From an uncultured Sphingomonadaceae bacterium (GTDB lineage Bacteria > Pseudomonadota > Alphaproteobacteria > Sphingomonadales > Sphingomonadaceae), in NCBI GenBank assembly GCA_947495985.1, contig CANMBD010000001.1, forward strand, positions 1,550,001 to 1,614,000: a DNA stretch of 64,000 nucleotides, in the 5' to 3' direction. The notes below the pieces were generated by a model. It worked only from the letters and a program-made list of their open reading frames with translations. It made no database searches and was not told where the DNA came from. Of this stretch, positions 36,385 to 46,088 are shown piece after piece (the first letter of the stretch is position 1; every line of letters begins with the position of its first letter). A program made the translations under genes and the position numbers.

Positions 36385-37932
36385 TCAGCTGGCCGCTACT
36401 AGTTTCTGGGTAGCCGCGGCTTGCGGATTACCTATTACAGATTCCATCTCTCCCATCTCGACAATATGCCCCTCGTCAAGCACCGCAATCCGATGGCAGA
36501 TTCGCCGCGCAGAGGCGATATCATGCGTGATGAGAATGAGGCTGATTTCCTTGCTCCGCTGCAGTTCGGCAAGCAGTTGCAAGATGGATGACCCCACTAA
36601 CGGATCAAGCGCAGAGGTTGCCTCATCGAGGACCAGCAGTTCGGGACCGGCTATTATGGCCCGGGCTATAGCCACACGTTGCGCCTGACCGCCGGAAAGG
36701 CTTGCCGGAGTCCGGTCAAGATACTCTTCGCCCAATCCTACATCACAGAGCGCTTGTAGCACCATCACTTCACGATTCGGACGATTGATATCCGGTCGGA
36801 GATTTTGCAGCGGTTCTGCGATGATATCGCGCACTTTCCATTGCGGATCCAGGCTCGCGACCGGGTCCTGAAATACTGGCTGGATCAGCGCACGCATGGC
36901 AAGATCGCGGTCGCGACGTCCGGGTAAATGCTCACCCTGCCAGCTGATCACCCCCGATGTAAGCGGGCCAATTCCTGCTATTGCTCTTCCCAAGGTGGAT
37001 TTGCCGGACCCGGACCCGCCGACAACGGCTAGTGCCTCACCCTTTCTCACGGCTAAAGACGCATCGACAACAGCCTTAATTTTACCGTGTCGCCAACCTG
37101 GTTTTGGGAAAATGACACTTACGTCTTTGGACTCGACCAACGAATGTCCAGTCGCGGGAAGGTCAGGCGCCGGTTCATCCAGTCGCGGCGTCGCCGCCAT
37201 CAGTCGCTTGGTATAATCATCTTGCGGGCGCGTGATCAAATCGACTGTGGCGCCACTTTCCACCACCCTGCCCTCTTCCATAACAATCAGATGATCAGCA
37301 TGATTCTCTACCGAGGCAAGGTCATGACTGACCAGCAACATCGCAAGCCCCTGCTCTTCGCGTAGTTCATCAAGCAGCGTCATGATCTCTCCGCGCAGGC
37401 TGGCGTCAAGCGCGCTGGTCGGTTCGTCAGCGACAAGCAGCTTGGGCTGGTGGGCTATTGCGGCCGCGATCATGACACGCTGACGTTCCCCTCCCGACAA
37501 CCGATGAGGAAACTGGTCCAGCCGTTCATCCGCTCGTGACAGGCCTACCCGTTCCAGTTTTTGCGCCAGTTCATGCCTGGACAAGGCCGATGGCCCAGCT
37601 TGGGCTGCCGCTTCCTTAAGCTGTGCACCGATGGTCAAATGCGGCGTCAAAGCTGTCAATGGCTGCTGAAATACAAAGCCCGTCAAGTGGCTGCGGGCCT
37701 TCAGTTTTTGATGCGCGTTCGCCTTCAACAAATCGATGCCGTCCAGCTTGATGGACCCGGCCGCTTCACCCGGTGTCAAACCAAATGGCGTTAGGCAAGA
37801 AAGACTTTTTCCCGAACCGGACGCACCGATAATTGCTGTGCATTTACCAGCTTCGACCGAGATATTGACGCCTTCTACCAGCGGCTGGCCATCAATTTGA
37901 ATGGCCATGTCACGTATCTCATATAGGCTCAT
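36385..37932 (-). CDS. ABC transporter, fused double ATPase (YejF/DppDF type)
   Basis: This 515-residue protein contains two complete ABC ATPase domains. The first has GASGSGKSLSCLTPFG, HRLSGGERQRVMIAAAI and LLVADEPTSALD. The second has VGGSGSGKSTLGRAIAG, ASLSGGQAQRVAIARAI and LLVLDEATSALD. The fused layout is that of YejF-type peptide/nickel importers. It overlaps the upstream permease by four bases. No substrate-binding protein gene lies in this cluster. Confidence 0.93.
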   Translation of the reverse strand: MSLYEIRDMAIQIDGQPLVEGVNISVEAGKCTAIIGASGSGKSLSCLTPFGLTPGEAAGSIKLDGIDLLKANAHQKLKARSHLTGFVFQQPLTALTPHLTIGAQLKEAAAQAGPSALSRHELAQKLERVGLSRADERLDQFPHRLSGGERQRVMIAAAIAHQPKLLVADEPTSALDASLRGEIMTLLDELREEQGLAMLLVSHDLASVENHADHLIVMEEGRVVESGATVDLITRPQDDYTKRLMAATPRLDEPAPDLPATGHSLVESKDVSVIFPKPGWRHGKIKAVVDASLAVRKGEALAVVGGSGSGKSTLGRAIAGIGPLTSGVISWQGEHLPGRRDRDLAMRALIQPVFQDPVASLDPQWKVRDIIAEPLQNLRPDINRPNREVMVLQALCDVGLGEEYLDRTPASLSGGQAQRVAIARAIIAGPELLVLDEATSALDPLVGSSILQLLAELQRSKEISLILITHDIASARRICHRIAVLDEGHIVEMGEMESVIGNPQAAATQKLVAAS

Positions 37933-38729
37933 GAGAAGATATCTCGCAGGCGTTCGCCCTCAATTGTCAGACAAACCAGAATGATAACCAAAAGGCCGCC
38001 GGGTAACAGCAAACCCAAGGGTGTCATATCCATGTCATCGGCGCCTTCCTTGACCAAAATGCCCAGCGATGTCAGCGGCTCTTGCACACCCAAACCCAGG
38101 AATGAAAGGAAGCTCTCGACCATAACCACCTGCGGTACGGTAAGCATCAAATAGGCCAGCGCAACGCCGGCGATATTGGGCAAGACATGTTTCAGGATAA
38201 TGGTACGCGGCGGCGTTCCAGCGGCTTCAGCAGCCAATATGAAAGGCCTCTGTTTTAGCGCCATCACCTGTCCGCGCACCACACGCGCCATGGTCAGCCA
38301 CTCAACCAGTCCAATACCAATAAAGACCAGCAAAATCGACCGGCCGAAAATCACCATTAGCAGGATCACGATGAACATGAACGGTAGCGCATAGAGCGCA
38401 TCGACAAAACGCATCATCGCTTCATCAACCTTTCCGCCAACCCAACCCGCAGTTGCACCCCAGGCTATGCCGACGACCAGAGATACCAGAGCAGCCGCTA
38501 TCGCTACCATTAACGTGACCTGCGTCCCGGCTGCCAGGCGCGCGAGCCGGTCGCGGCCTATCTCATCTGTGCCAAATATATGCGATCCGCTGAAAGCAGG
38601 CGCGCGCACGGCCTCCCAGTCAATCTGATCATAGGTCCACGGCAAGATTGCCGGCAGAATCAACGCCAGAGCGATCAGGACCAGAACCACCCATAGCGGC
38701 CAATGGACGCGATTTAGCAAACGCCTCAT
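37929..38729 (-). CDS. ABC transporter permease (DppC/OppC type)
   Basis: The protein has 266 residues and five to six helices. FGTDEIGRDRLARLAAGTQV is a family hallmark, and the coupling loop is EAAGTPPRTIILKHVLPNIA. Overlaps of four bases on both sides join it to the other permease and the ATPase. Confidence 0.92.
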   Translation of the reverse strand: MRRLLNRVHWPLWVVLVLIALALILPAILPWTYDQIDWEAVRAPAFSGSHIFGTDEIGRDRLARLAAGTQVTLMVAIAAALVSLVVGIAWGATAGWVGGKVDEAMMRFVDALYALPFMFIVILLMVIFGRSILLVFIGIGLVEWLTMARVVRGQVMALKQRPFILAAEAAGTPPRTIILKHVLPNIAGVALAYLMLTVPQVVMVESFLSFLGLGVQEPLTSLGILVKEGADDMDMTPLGLLLPGGLLVIILVCLTIEGERLRDIFS

Positions 38730-39646
38730 CCGTCCCGCATCCGTGGATCGAGCCAGCCATAAATAAGGTCAGCAAACAGGTTAAACAGGATAATCAGCGC
38801 GGCATAGAGCGTCACCACGCCGAGAACCAAAGGATAATCCCGGTTTAGCGCGCCCTGGACAAAATAGCGACCCAGTCCCGGCAGCCCGAAGACAGTTTCC
38901 ACCACCACGGCGCCAGTGAGCAAACCGGCTGCGGCTGGTCCGAGGTAGCTGGCCACCGGAACGAGCGCCGGACGCAACCCATGTTTGAACAGGATTTTCG
39001 TTTCAGGCAGTCCCCGCGCCCTTGCGGTGCGAATATGGTCCTGTTTCAGCACCGTTGCCAAACCCGCTCTGGTCAACTTGGCGATGGCCCCAGAAACCGG
39101 GAGCGCCAGAGCAACCACCGGCATGATCAACCAGGACCAGCCGTCCCCTGTGCCCGAGACTGGCAATAATCCTAGCCAGAGTCCGAAAAGCAGAGCCAAT
39201 GCCGGCCCGGTAACAAAGGTCGGCAATGCGGTTGCAACGGTTGCCAACATCATGATTGTCTTGTCAGCCGCCTTGCCAGCCCGCACCGCTGCAGATAGCC
39301 CGGCGGAAATTCCAATCACCAATGCCAGAACTATCGCCAGACCACCGAGAGTCAGTGATATCGGCAATCCCTGCGCCACAAGTTCGGAAACCGTAAAATC
39401 GCGATAAACCAGCGACGGTCCGAAATCACCCTGTACAAGCCGGGAAATATAAATCCACGCTTGCTCCCAAAGCGGTTTATCAAGCCCATAGGCGGTTTGT
39501 AGGGCAGCCTGTGTCTCTGGAGGCAAAGGTCGCTCGCCGTCAAATGGTCCACCCGGCGCCAGCCGCATCAGGAAAAAGGAAGCCAATATAATCGCAAGCA
39601 GCGTCGGGATCGCTGTCATCAACCGTCTTGCGACCAGCGCTAACAT
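38726..39646 (-). CDS. ABC transporter permease (DppB/OppB type)
   Basis: This 306-residue membrane protein begins MLALVARRLMTAIPTLLAII and carries the permease coupling loop TARARGLPETKILFKHGLRP. VETVFGLPGLGRYFVQGALN near the end is typical of DppB. It starts six bases after the epoxide hydrolase stop codon, so the hydrolase is probably the first gene of this unit. Confidence 0.92.
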   Translation of the reverse strand: MLALVARRLMTAIPTLLAIILASFFLMRLAPGGPFDGERPLPPETQAALQTAYGLDKPLWEQAWIYISRLVQGDFGPSLVYRDFTVSELVAQGLPISLTLGGLAIVLALVIGISAGLSAAVRAGKAADKTIMMLATVATALPTFVTGPALALLFGLWLGLLPVSGTGDGWSWLIMPVVALALPVSGAIAKLTRAGLATVLKQDHIRTARARGLPETKILFKHGLRPALVPVASYLGPAAAGLLTGAVVVETVFGLPGLGRYFVQGALNRDYPLVLGVVTLYAALIILFNLFADLIYGWLDPRMRDG

Positions 39647-39652
39647 CGGGCG

Positions 39653-40798
39653 TTACAGCTCCATCTGGCCAAAACAGTCGCGCACTTCATTGATGAATAA
39701 CGTCGGCACTTCCATGGCAGCGAAATGACCGCCTTTGTCCGCTTCGCCCCAATATTGCAGGTTTTTAAACCGCTGTTCTGCCCAACGACGAGAAGGGGCC
39801 ATAATCTCGTTCGGGAAAATACTGCATCCCGTTGCAAGATCGACAGGCTCGACATTGGGGTTGCCAAAACTCTCCCGATACAGCCTCGCGGAAGAGGCTC
39901 CGGCATTGTTGAGCCAATAGAGCATGATATTATCGAGCAAGCGATCACGATCAAAACTATCATCGGGCGTCATCGCGCCATCAGACCAACCCTGAAATTT
40001 CTCCAAAACCCATGCCATCTGACCCACGGGGGAGTCAGCTAGACCATAGCCCAGTGTCTGTGGCTTGGTGCGCTGTATCTCAGCATAGCCGCCGCCCTGT
40101 GTTTGATATTCCGTGAAGCGCGCAAGCGACGCCTGTTCCTCTGGTGTAGGGTTTTTCAGCACCTCATCTGGCGGTGTCCCGACCACGACGAGGTTGATAT
40201 GGATACCAGCACAATGGCCGAGATTCTGAACGCCAATGGCAGAAGTCACCAGTGCGCCCCAATCACCGCCCTGCGCAAAATAGCGATCATAGCCCAGCCG
40301 CGTCATCAGCACATCCCATGCGCGCGCGATCTTCTCTGCGCCCCATCCGGTTTCGGTGGGTTTGCCGGAAAAACCATATCCGGGCAGCGAAGGAATGACG
40401 AGATGATAAGCATCCCCGGCATCACCGCCATGGGCGACTGGATCCGTCAGCGGGCCGATAACGTCCATAAATTCGACAATCGACCCTGGCCAACCATGTG
40501 TCATGATCAATGGCCGTGCATTCGCCTCAGGAGAGCGGATATGCATGAAATGAATATCGACCCCGTCAATCTCGGTCATATGATGCGAATACTGGTTTAG
40601 TGCCGCTTCACAGCGCCGCCAGTCATAGCTCTCGCGCCAATAGTCGGTAACTTGCTGGACATAAGCCAGCGGTATGCCTTGGGACCAGTCGTCTACCGGT
40701 TCTGGATCAGGCCAACGGACGCCTGTCAGCCGAGCTTGCAAATCGTCCAGTGCCGATTGCGGAATATCAACCTGAAAATCCCTGATATCATCGCTCAT
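39653..40798 (-). CDS. epoxide hydrolase (EHN domain plus alpha/beta hydrolase)
   Basis: This 381-residue enzyme has the epoxide-hydrolase N-terminal domain (IPQSALDDLQARLTGVRWPD) and then the hydrolase fold. The oxyanion motif is THGWPGSIVEFM, and the nucleophile aspartate is in QGGDWGALV. The catalytic-base histidine is likely in DKGGHFAAME. It resembles microsomal-type epoxide hydrolases that act on bulky lipophilic epoxides. It lies six bases upstream of an ABC importer, an unusual pairing that hints at an imported substrate. Confidence 0.9.
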   Translation of the reverse strand: MSDDIRDFQVDIPQSALDDLQARLTGVRWPDPEPVDDWSQGIPLAYVQQVTDYWRESYDWRRCEAALNQYSHHMTEIDGVDIHFMHIRSPEANARPLIMTHGWPGSIVEFMDVIGPLTDPVAHGGDAGDAYHLVIPSLPGYGFSGKPTETGWGAEKIARAWDVLMTRLGYDRYFAQGGDWGALVTSAIGVQNLGHCAGIHINLVVVGTPPDEVLKNPTPEEQASLARFTEYQTQGGGYAEIQRTKPQTLGYGLADSPVGQMAWVLEKFQGWSDGAMTPDDSFDRDRLLDNIMLYWLNNAGASSARLYRESFGNPNVEPVDLATGCSIFPNEIMAPSRRWAEQRFKNLQYWGEADKGGHFAAMEVPTLFINEVRDCFGQMEL

Positions 40799-40822
40799 CG
40801 CATCGTCTCCATTTTATCCAGC

Positions 40823-41692
40823 TTACATCGTAGGCGTCGGCACTTCACCCGAATAATCGTAAAAGCCTTTACCGGTTTTCCGGCCGAGCCAACCAGCTTC
40901 GACATATTTCAGCAATAGAGGTGCCGGACGATATTTGGGATCGCCAAAATCGTTTTGCAGCACGCGCAAAATTTCCAGCAACGTATCAAGTCCGATCATA
41001 TCCGCCAATGTGATAGGCCCCATTGGATGACCAAGGCCCAATTGCACGCCGCGATCTATGTCTTCCATAGAGGCCGTGCCCTCTCCCAGAGCAAAAAATG
41101 CTTCATTGAGCATGGGCAGTAATATTCGATTGACCACAAAGCATGGCGAATCTTTGGCCAGAACCGCCTGCTTACCGAGCGCCTTTACATAGTCGTTTGC
41201 CATAGCGACACTGTGGTCGCTGGTCGCAAGGCCGCGAATGACCTCGACCAAGCCCATTAACGGTACGGGATTGAAAAAATGCACACCAATGAAACGGGAC
41301 GGGTCTTTAACCGATTGAGCCAATCGCGTGATGGATATGGACGATGTGTTGGTGGCCATTAGCGACTGATGACCCAAGATTTCGGACGCTGCTCCAAAAA
41401 TCTGGCGCTTGATATCTTCCCGCTCGGTGGCCGCTTCGATAATGATATCTGCGCTTGCCATCGGATCCAGGGAGCCGATCGTTTCGATCCGGTCCAGAGT
41501 AGTTTGCGCGACCTGTTGCTCAATCTTCTCTTTTTCGACCAGTCGCGACAATTGTTTGGCAATTCCCGCCTTGCCCTTTTCGGCTATCTCCTGATTCATA
41601 TCAGACAAGTAAACATGATAGCCGGCCTGCGCGGAAACCTGCGCAATTCCCGCTCCCATTTGTCCTGATCCAATGATACCGATTGATTTCAT
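40823..41692 (-). CDS. 3-hydroxybutyryl-CoA (3-hydroxyacyl-CoA) dehydrogenase
   Basis: This 289-residue NAD enzyme has the dinucleotide loop [20 protein letters not shown], the catalytic histidine in [19 protein letters not shown] and the ending [12 protein letters not shown]. The single-domain length fits Hbd/PaaH/FadB2. AAGGA lies six bases upstream of the ATG. It is 24 bases upstream of the epoxide hydrolase and may be co-transcribed. Confidence 0.92.
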   Translation of the reverse strand: MKSIGIIGSGQMGAGIAQVSAQAGYHVYLSDMNQEIAEKGKAGIAKQLSRLVEKEKIEQQVAQTTLDRIETIGSLDPMASADIIIEAATEREDIKRQIFGAASEILGHQSLMATNTSSISITRLAQSVKDPSRFIGVHFFNPVPLMGLVEVIRGLATSDHSVAMANDYVKALGKQAVLAKDSPCFVVNRILLPMLNEAFFALGEGTASMEDIDRGVQLGLGHPMGPITLADMIGLDTLLEILRVLQNDFGDPKYRPAPLLLKYVEAGWLGRKTGKGFYDYSGEVPTPTM

Positions 41693-41783
41693 TTGCCGTC
41701 CTTTTTCCTTATCATAACCGAGCCGTTAATGCTGATGTAACAAGGCACTAGCGATTGTCGAGCAAACTGGCTAGATTGCAAAT

Positions 41784-42908
41784 ATGTCCCCTACTATTTC
41801 TACCATTGCCCTTATGGCACTTGCGGCGACAACGGCAGCCAGCGACGTGCAGCCGATCCCTAATCCAGGTGAGGTAAAAGTCTTTCAGGATTGGTCGGTG
41901 GGCTGTGACAATGGCGGTGATTGTCAAGCAATCTCCTTGGTCGATGATGTCAGCCGCGGTTTTGATGATTGGGGTGGCCCGATTACTATTACCCGCACCG
42001 CTGGCGCAGATGATGTTTTAAAAATCCGGGCACTGTTACAAGTCACGGGCATCGGAAGTTATGAACTGGTCGTAGACGGCAGGGTCATAGTCACTGGCCC
42101 TATGGCCGAGGACGATTACCCTGTCGAAATTACCGGCGAAGAAGCCAAGAAAGCGGCAACTGCTATCGCTCGCGGCCGAAAACTGGAAATCAGAGCACCA
42201 AATGGGGATAGCCTGACGAAGATTTCTTTATCAGGCTCTACCGCCGCGCTGCGCTATATTGATCAGCAACAGAAACGAGTGCGCACATCGACCGCTTTAA
42301 TATCAAAAGGTCGCCGTACATTCAGGCCCGAAAAAAAAGAAGTTCCAGTTGTAGTCGTTGACCAATGGGCACCCGCGAAACGAATTCCCGCAACAACTGA
42401 AATCGTTGATCTGGTGGAGAATTCTCCCTGTAAGGATGAAAGATTTGGTGTCGTCGAGGATCAGATATTTCCTTTGGGTCAGAAAGATGGCCGCTATCGT
42501 GCACTCATTTTGATGTCATGTGGTTCTGGTGCCTACAACTTTTCTAGCGCCGCCTATATTGGCGAAATAAAAGGTGATGAGAAAGAAGGTGCCAGTTGGG
42601 CATTCCGTCCGGCAACCTATGATCTGCAACCCGCCTGGGGCGGCGAAGATCGCCCACCCTTGCTGGTAAACGCCCATTGGGAAGAAAATCGTCAAATCTT
42701 GAGCAGCTTGGCAAAAGGTAGGGGCATTGGCGATTGCGGCAATGCCGAGAGCTTCGTCTGGGATGGCGAGCAATTCCGTTTGATTGAAGCCAGCGGTATG
42801 CAGGAATGTCGCGGAGCCTATAAGTGGATCACAACCTGGCGCGCAAAATATCAAAAGGCCGAAGAGCTGGCCCAGCAAATACCGGATACCGAAGAAGCGG
42901 TAGAATAG
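41784..42908 (+). CDS. DUF1176 exported protein
   Basis: This 374-residue protein has a short signal peptide (STIALMALAATTAASDV). It then has the DUF1176 opening VKVFQDWSVGCDNGGDCQAI and a C-terminal lobe with ending ASGMQECRGAYKWITTWRA. Paired cysteines suggest disulfides in the periplasm. Function of the family is unknown. It is convergent with egtD, three bases apart. Confidence 0.82.
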   Translation: MSPTISTIALMALAATTAASDVQPIPNPGEVKVFQDWSVGCDNGGDCQAISLVDDVSRGFDDWGGPITITRTAGADDVLKIRALLQVTGIGSYELVVDGRVIVTGPMAEDDYPVEITGEEAKKAATAIARGRKLEIRAPNGDSLTKISLSGSTAALRYIDQQQKRVRTSTALISKGRRTFRPEKKEVPVVVVDQWAPAKRIPATTEIVDLVENSPCKDERFGVVEDQIFPLGQKDGRYRALILMSCGSGAYNFSSAAYIGEIKGDEKEGASWAFRPATYDLQPAWGGEDRPPLLVNAHWEENRQILSSLAKGRGIGDCGNAESFVWDGEQFRLIEASGMQECRGAYKWITTWRAKYQKAEELAQQIPDTEEAVE

Positions 42909-42911
42909 GTT

Positions 42912-43871
42912 TTATGGCGCATTTTTAAAAGGATGCGCTTCAGCTAGGATCAGTGAGAAATAATCTCTCTCGTCGCTCCATTCACGAACCGGTGACCAGC
43001 CGCCTGCACGCAGCATCAAACGCGCATCGCGCAAACCATATTTATGGCTGTTCTCGATATGAATTTTCTGGCTCTTATCCATGTCGAACTGGTTGTCACC
43101 AATGGTAAAGTACACATCTGCCTCGGCTTCTAGATAGATTTCAATTCGCGCGTAAAGATCATTCCAGATCGCGATGTGGCGAAACTGGTCTACCGGGATT
43201 GTACCAGCCATTTCTCGATTAATTCGGTGCAGTAAGTTTAGCGAAAACTGCGCAGTTACCCCAGCACTATCGTCATAAGCCGCGACCAGAGTGTCTGTAT
43301 CCTTGATTCGATCAAAGCCGATCAGCAACTGCGATCCTGTACCCAGTGTCTCTCGCATGAAACGAAGCAAATCAATGGAGGTACGCGCAATCATATTACC
43401 GATTGTAGAGCCCGGAAAAAAACCTAGTTTGGGCATATTGGTCACTTCGCTCGGTAAGTTTATCCGTCGCATAAAGTCGGCCTCTAGGGGGTAGATGGGG
43501 AGTTCAGGAAACTGTGTCTGCAACTGCGCAGCGCTGGTGGCGAGAAACTCGCCGGAAATATCTATCGGGACATAGGCTGCAGGATGGGTAGCACTCAAAA
43601 GATGCGGTGTTTTTGTGGAACTGCCGGAACCGAATTCAATAACAGCGCAGTCTGTGCCACTCATCTCTCCGACCTCAGCGCTGTACCGTTCCAGCAAGCT
43701 TGTTTCCGTTCGTGCCGGATAATATTCGGGTAGCTCTGTAATCTGTTCAAATAGTTCCGAACCCTGACGGTCATAGAGCCAGCGGGCTGGAATTGCGTAG
43801 CTCTGCTCTTGAAAACAGCGCATAACATCTTTTTCAAAGCCCGGGTCTACCCGGCTAACTGTCATATCCAT
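42912..43871 (-). CDS. egtD: L-histidine N-alpha-methyltransferase (ergothioneine synthesis)
   Basis: This 319-residue SAM enzyme trimethylates histidine to hercynine. It has FEQITELPEYYPARTETSLL, the SAM loop VIEFGSGSSTKTPHLLSA and FFPGSTIGNM, which are characteristic. The C-terminus ends NSHKYGLRDARLMLRAGGW. It lies 33 bases downstream of egtB on the same strand, so the two form an operon. Confidence 0.95.
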   Translation of the reverse strand: MDMTVSRVDPGFEKDVMRCFQEQSYAIPARWLYDRQGSELFEQITELPEYYPARTETSLLERYSAEVGEMSGTDCAVIEFGSGSSTKTPHLLSATHPAAYVPIDISGEFLATSAAQLQTQFPELPIYPLEADFMRRINLPSEVTNMPKLGFFPGSTIGNMIARTSIDLLRFMRETLGTGSQLLIGFDRIKDTDTLVAAYDDSAGVTAQFSLNLLHRINREMAGTIPVDQFRHIAIWNDLYARIEIYLEAEADVYFTIGDNQFDMDKSQKIHIENSHKYGLRDARLMLRAGGWSPVREWSDERDYFSLILAEAHPFKNAP

Positions 43872-43904
43872 GAGAAAGCCGTCCTTGGCGGCCAGATTTG
43901 TCGA

Positions 43905-45101
43905 TCAAAGATCTTTGGCGAGACGAAGGCCGGTAAACTGCCAACGCTGATGGGGGTAAAAGAAATTGCGATAGCTATCGCGGATATGGCCCGGCGGTGT
44001 GGCAACACTGCCGCCTTTCAATACAAACTGCCCAGACATGAACTTGCCATTATATTCACCAACTGCGCCCTCTGCGGCTTTAAAACCGGGATAAGGGCGA
44101 TAAGCACTGCCAGTCCATTCCCAAACGCTACCGGTGCCTGGCAATCCATTATGCGCCGCGACTTCCCACTCGGCTTCAGTTGGAAGCCGGGCATCCGCCC
44201 AGCACGCATAGGCATCGGCTTCATAAAGACTGATATGACGAGCAGGCGCGCACAACACGATTTCGCGCCATCCTTGCAAGGTGAATTCTTCCATCACACC
44301 ATCGCAAGTGCGCCAATGGAGCGGTTTTGTGACCTTTTCTTGCTGTACCCAGGCCCAACCATCGGACAACCAGTAACGATGGTCGGCATAACCACCATCA
44401 GCTATAAAATTCTGCCACTCGCCATTTGTAACAGGGCGGTCGGCTATAGCATAAGGGTGCAGCAAGACCTTGTGGCGTGGCCCTTCACAGTCAAAGGAGA
44501 AACTTTCCCCATCATTACCTATGAATTGGGCGCCATCCGTACCTTCAATCCAATGTAACGGCGCTTCGATAATCGCCGGGCGCGGCTTCGGTTCCATGAA
44601 AGCGGGGCCAAGCGGATTGCGGGAAAACAGGTGCAAAATATCTGTAAGCAACAGTTCCTGATGTTGTTGCTCGTGATGCAGTCCCAGCTCGATCAGATTC
44701 AGAAGCTCGTCGGAAAAGCTTTCCATCGCTTCGATCATTGCTTCATCTACATGTGCACGGTAATCAAGCACATCTTCTAACGATGGCCGGGTCAACAGAC
44801 CTCGATCTGGCCGTGCATGCCGCGCGCCTTCTGCTTCATAATAGCTGTTGAACAAATAAGCATAAGACTCATCAAACACCCGATAGCCGTTTACATGATC
44901 ACGCAGCAAGAAAGTTTCAAAAAACCAGCTTGTGTGCGCCAGATGCCATTTGGCTGGGGATGCATCGTCCATCGACTGAACGGTTGCATCAGCATCGCTC
45001 AAGTCGACGACCAGCGAACTGCTATGTTCACGGACCTTTTGAAAATCTTCTTTCAGAACCGAACGCCGATTGGTTTTTCGGTCGATCTGAGGCGATGTCA
45101 C
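43905..45101 (-). CDS. egtB: ergothioneine synthase EgtB (hercynine oxygenase)
   Basis: The protein has 398 residues. An N-terminal DinB-like domain carries the iron-binding histidines in WHLAHTSWFFETF and in LHHEQQHQELLLTD (HX3HXE). A formylglycine-generating-enzyme-like domain follows (VTNGEWQNFIADGGYADHRY, RLPTEAEWE, and GGSVATPPGHIRDSYRNFFY at the end). EgtB joins hercynine to a thiol by oxidative C-S bond formation. The start is GTG at 45101. EgtA, EgtC and EgtE genes are not in the window. Confidence 0.93.
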   Translation of the reverse strand: MTSPQIDRKTNRRSVLKEDFQKVREHSSSLVVDLSDADATVQSMDDASPAKWHLAHTSWFFETFLLRDHVNGYRVFDESYAYLFNSYYEAEGARHARPDRGLLTRPSLEDVLDYRAHVDEAMIEAMESFSDELLNLIELGLHHEQQHQELLLTDILHLFSRNPLGPAFMEPKPRPAIIEAPLHWIEGTDGAQFIGNDGESFSFDCEGPRHKVLLHPYAIADRPVTNGEWQNFIADGGYADHRYWLSDGWAWVQQEKVTKPLHWRTCDGVMEEFTLQGWREIVLCAPARHISLYEADAYACWADARLPTEAEWEVAAHNGLPGTGSVWEWTGSAYRPYPGFKAAEGAVGEYNGKFMSGQFVLKGGSVATPPGHIRDSYRNFFYPHQRWQFTGLRLAKDL

Positions 45102-45258
45102 GATAGTTTCGGCTTGGCCTGCGATCTTTCCTACTCCATCCGCTTATTGGGCGTACCAAGAACATAGAGCGAACGAGATTAGGGTCAACCGCTTATATTT
45201 GCGCCAGCAGGTTGCAAATTTATGCCTTGCGGTGCGTTTACGCGATAAAAGGGCGCAG

Positions 45259-45837
45259 TTAGCGCGAAGCCCCAGGAATCCACAAGATGTCAGCTTTGCC
45301 GCCATTATTCAGCATTCGGCCGAGCACGAAAAGATAATCCGATAGCCGGTTAATGTAGGCCAGAGCCTGCGGATTGATCGCCATAGCCTGTGCAGCGCCT
45401 ACGGCAGTTCGTTCTGCACGCCGGGCAACGGCGCGCGCCAGATGGATGGATGCGGCAGCCTTGCTGCCCCCCGGTAAAATAAAACTGGTCAGCGGATCAA
45501 GATTGTCATTGACCCTATCAATTTCGCTTTCGAGCCTCTCGACCTGCGACGGCGTAACACGAAGGACCATGTCTGATGGCGCAAAATCATCTCCCTCGCC
45601 AGCGGGCGTTGCCAGATCAGCCCCAAGATCGAACAGATCGTTTTGAATCACCTTGAGCGACTGCAACAACGCCGCATCACTAACTTCGCAAGTTGCTACA
45701 CCCAACGCACTATTGAGTTCATCAACGTCACCAATGGCTGCCATGCGTATATCGCTCTTGGCCAAGCGTGATCCATCGACCAGCCCCGTCGTTCCGTCAT
45801 CGCCCGTTTTCGTGTAGATTTTGTTGAGCTTGACCAT
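45259..45837 (-). CDS. PduO-type cob(I)alamin adenosyltransferase
   Basis: The 192-residue protein begins with the ATP loop KIYTKTGDDGTTGLVDGSRL and has the later family block FILPGGSKAAASIHLARAVA and RRAERTAV. It makes adenosylcobalamin. It lies 11 bases after the HIG1-like gene on the same strand, and that lies nine bases after gluQ. Confidence 0.95.
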   Translation of the reverse strand: MVKLNKIYTKTGDDGTTGLVDGSRLAKSDIRMAAIGDVDELNSALGVATCEVSDAALLQSLKVIQNDLFDLGADLATPAGEGDDFAPSDMVLRVTPSQVERLESEIDRVNDNLDPLTSFILPGGSKAAASIHLARAVARRAERTAVGAAQAMAINPQALAYINRLSDYLFVLGRMLNNGGKADILWIPGASR

Positions 45838-45848
45838 AAAGGCTGGTC

Positions 45849-46079
45849 TTAGCTTTGACCGCCGGCAAGCAACAATAGCAGCGCAACCAATATGACTGCG
45901 ATTGCCTGATATTTCACCCGAGCGAACATCATTTCATTCTGTTTTTTGTGCGAAGCCGTCACGCCATCAGCATCAACGTCTTCCGGCTCCATATTGACGA
46001 AAGCAATCAAACCGCGGACCAAAGCGTAGACAACGGCGCCAGCTGACAACAAGATTAGTAGGATAAGTACATAACTCAT
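45849..46079 (-). CDS. small two-helix membrane protein, HIG1-like
   Basis: This 76-residue protein has two membrane helices (about 2-26 and 55-73). Between them lies the segment KKQNEMMFARVKYQA, which resembles the motif of HIG1 proteins that attach to cytochrome oxidase. The match is short, so the name is tentative. It sits between gluQ and the adenosyltransferase in one operon. Confidence 0.75.
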   Translation of the reverse strand: MSYVLILLILLSAGAVVYALVRGLIAFVNMEPEDVDADGVTASHKKQNEMMFARVKYQAIAVILVALLLLLAGGQS

Positions 46080-46088
46080 ATTCTCTGA

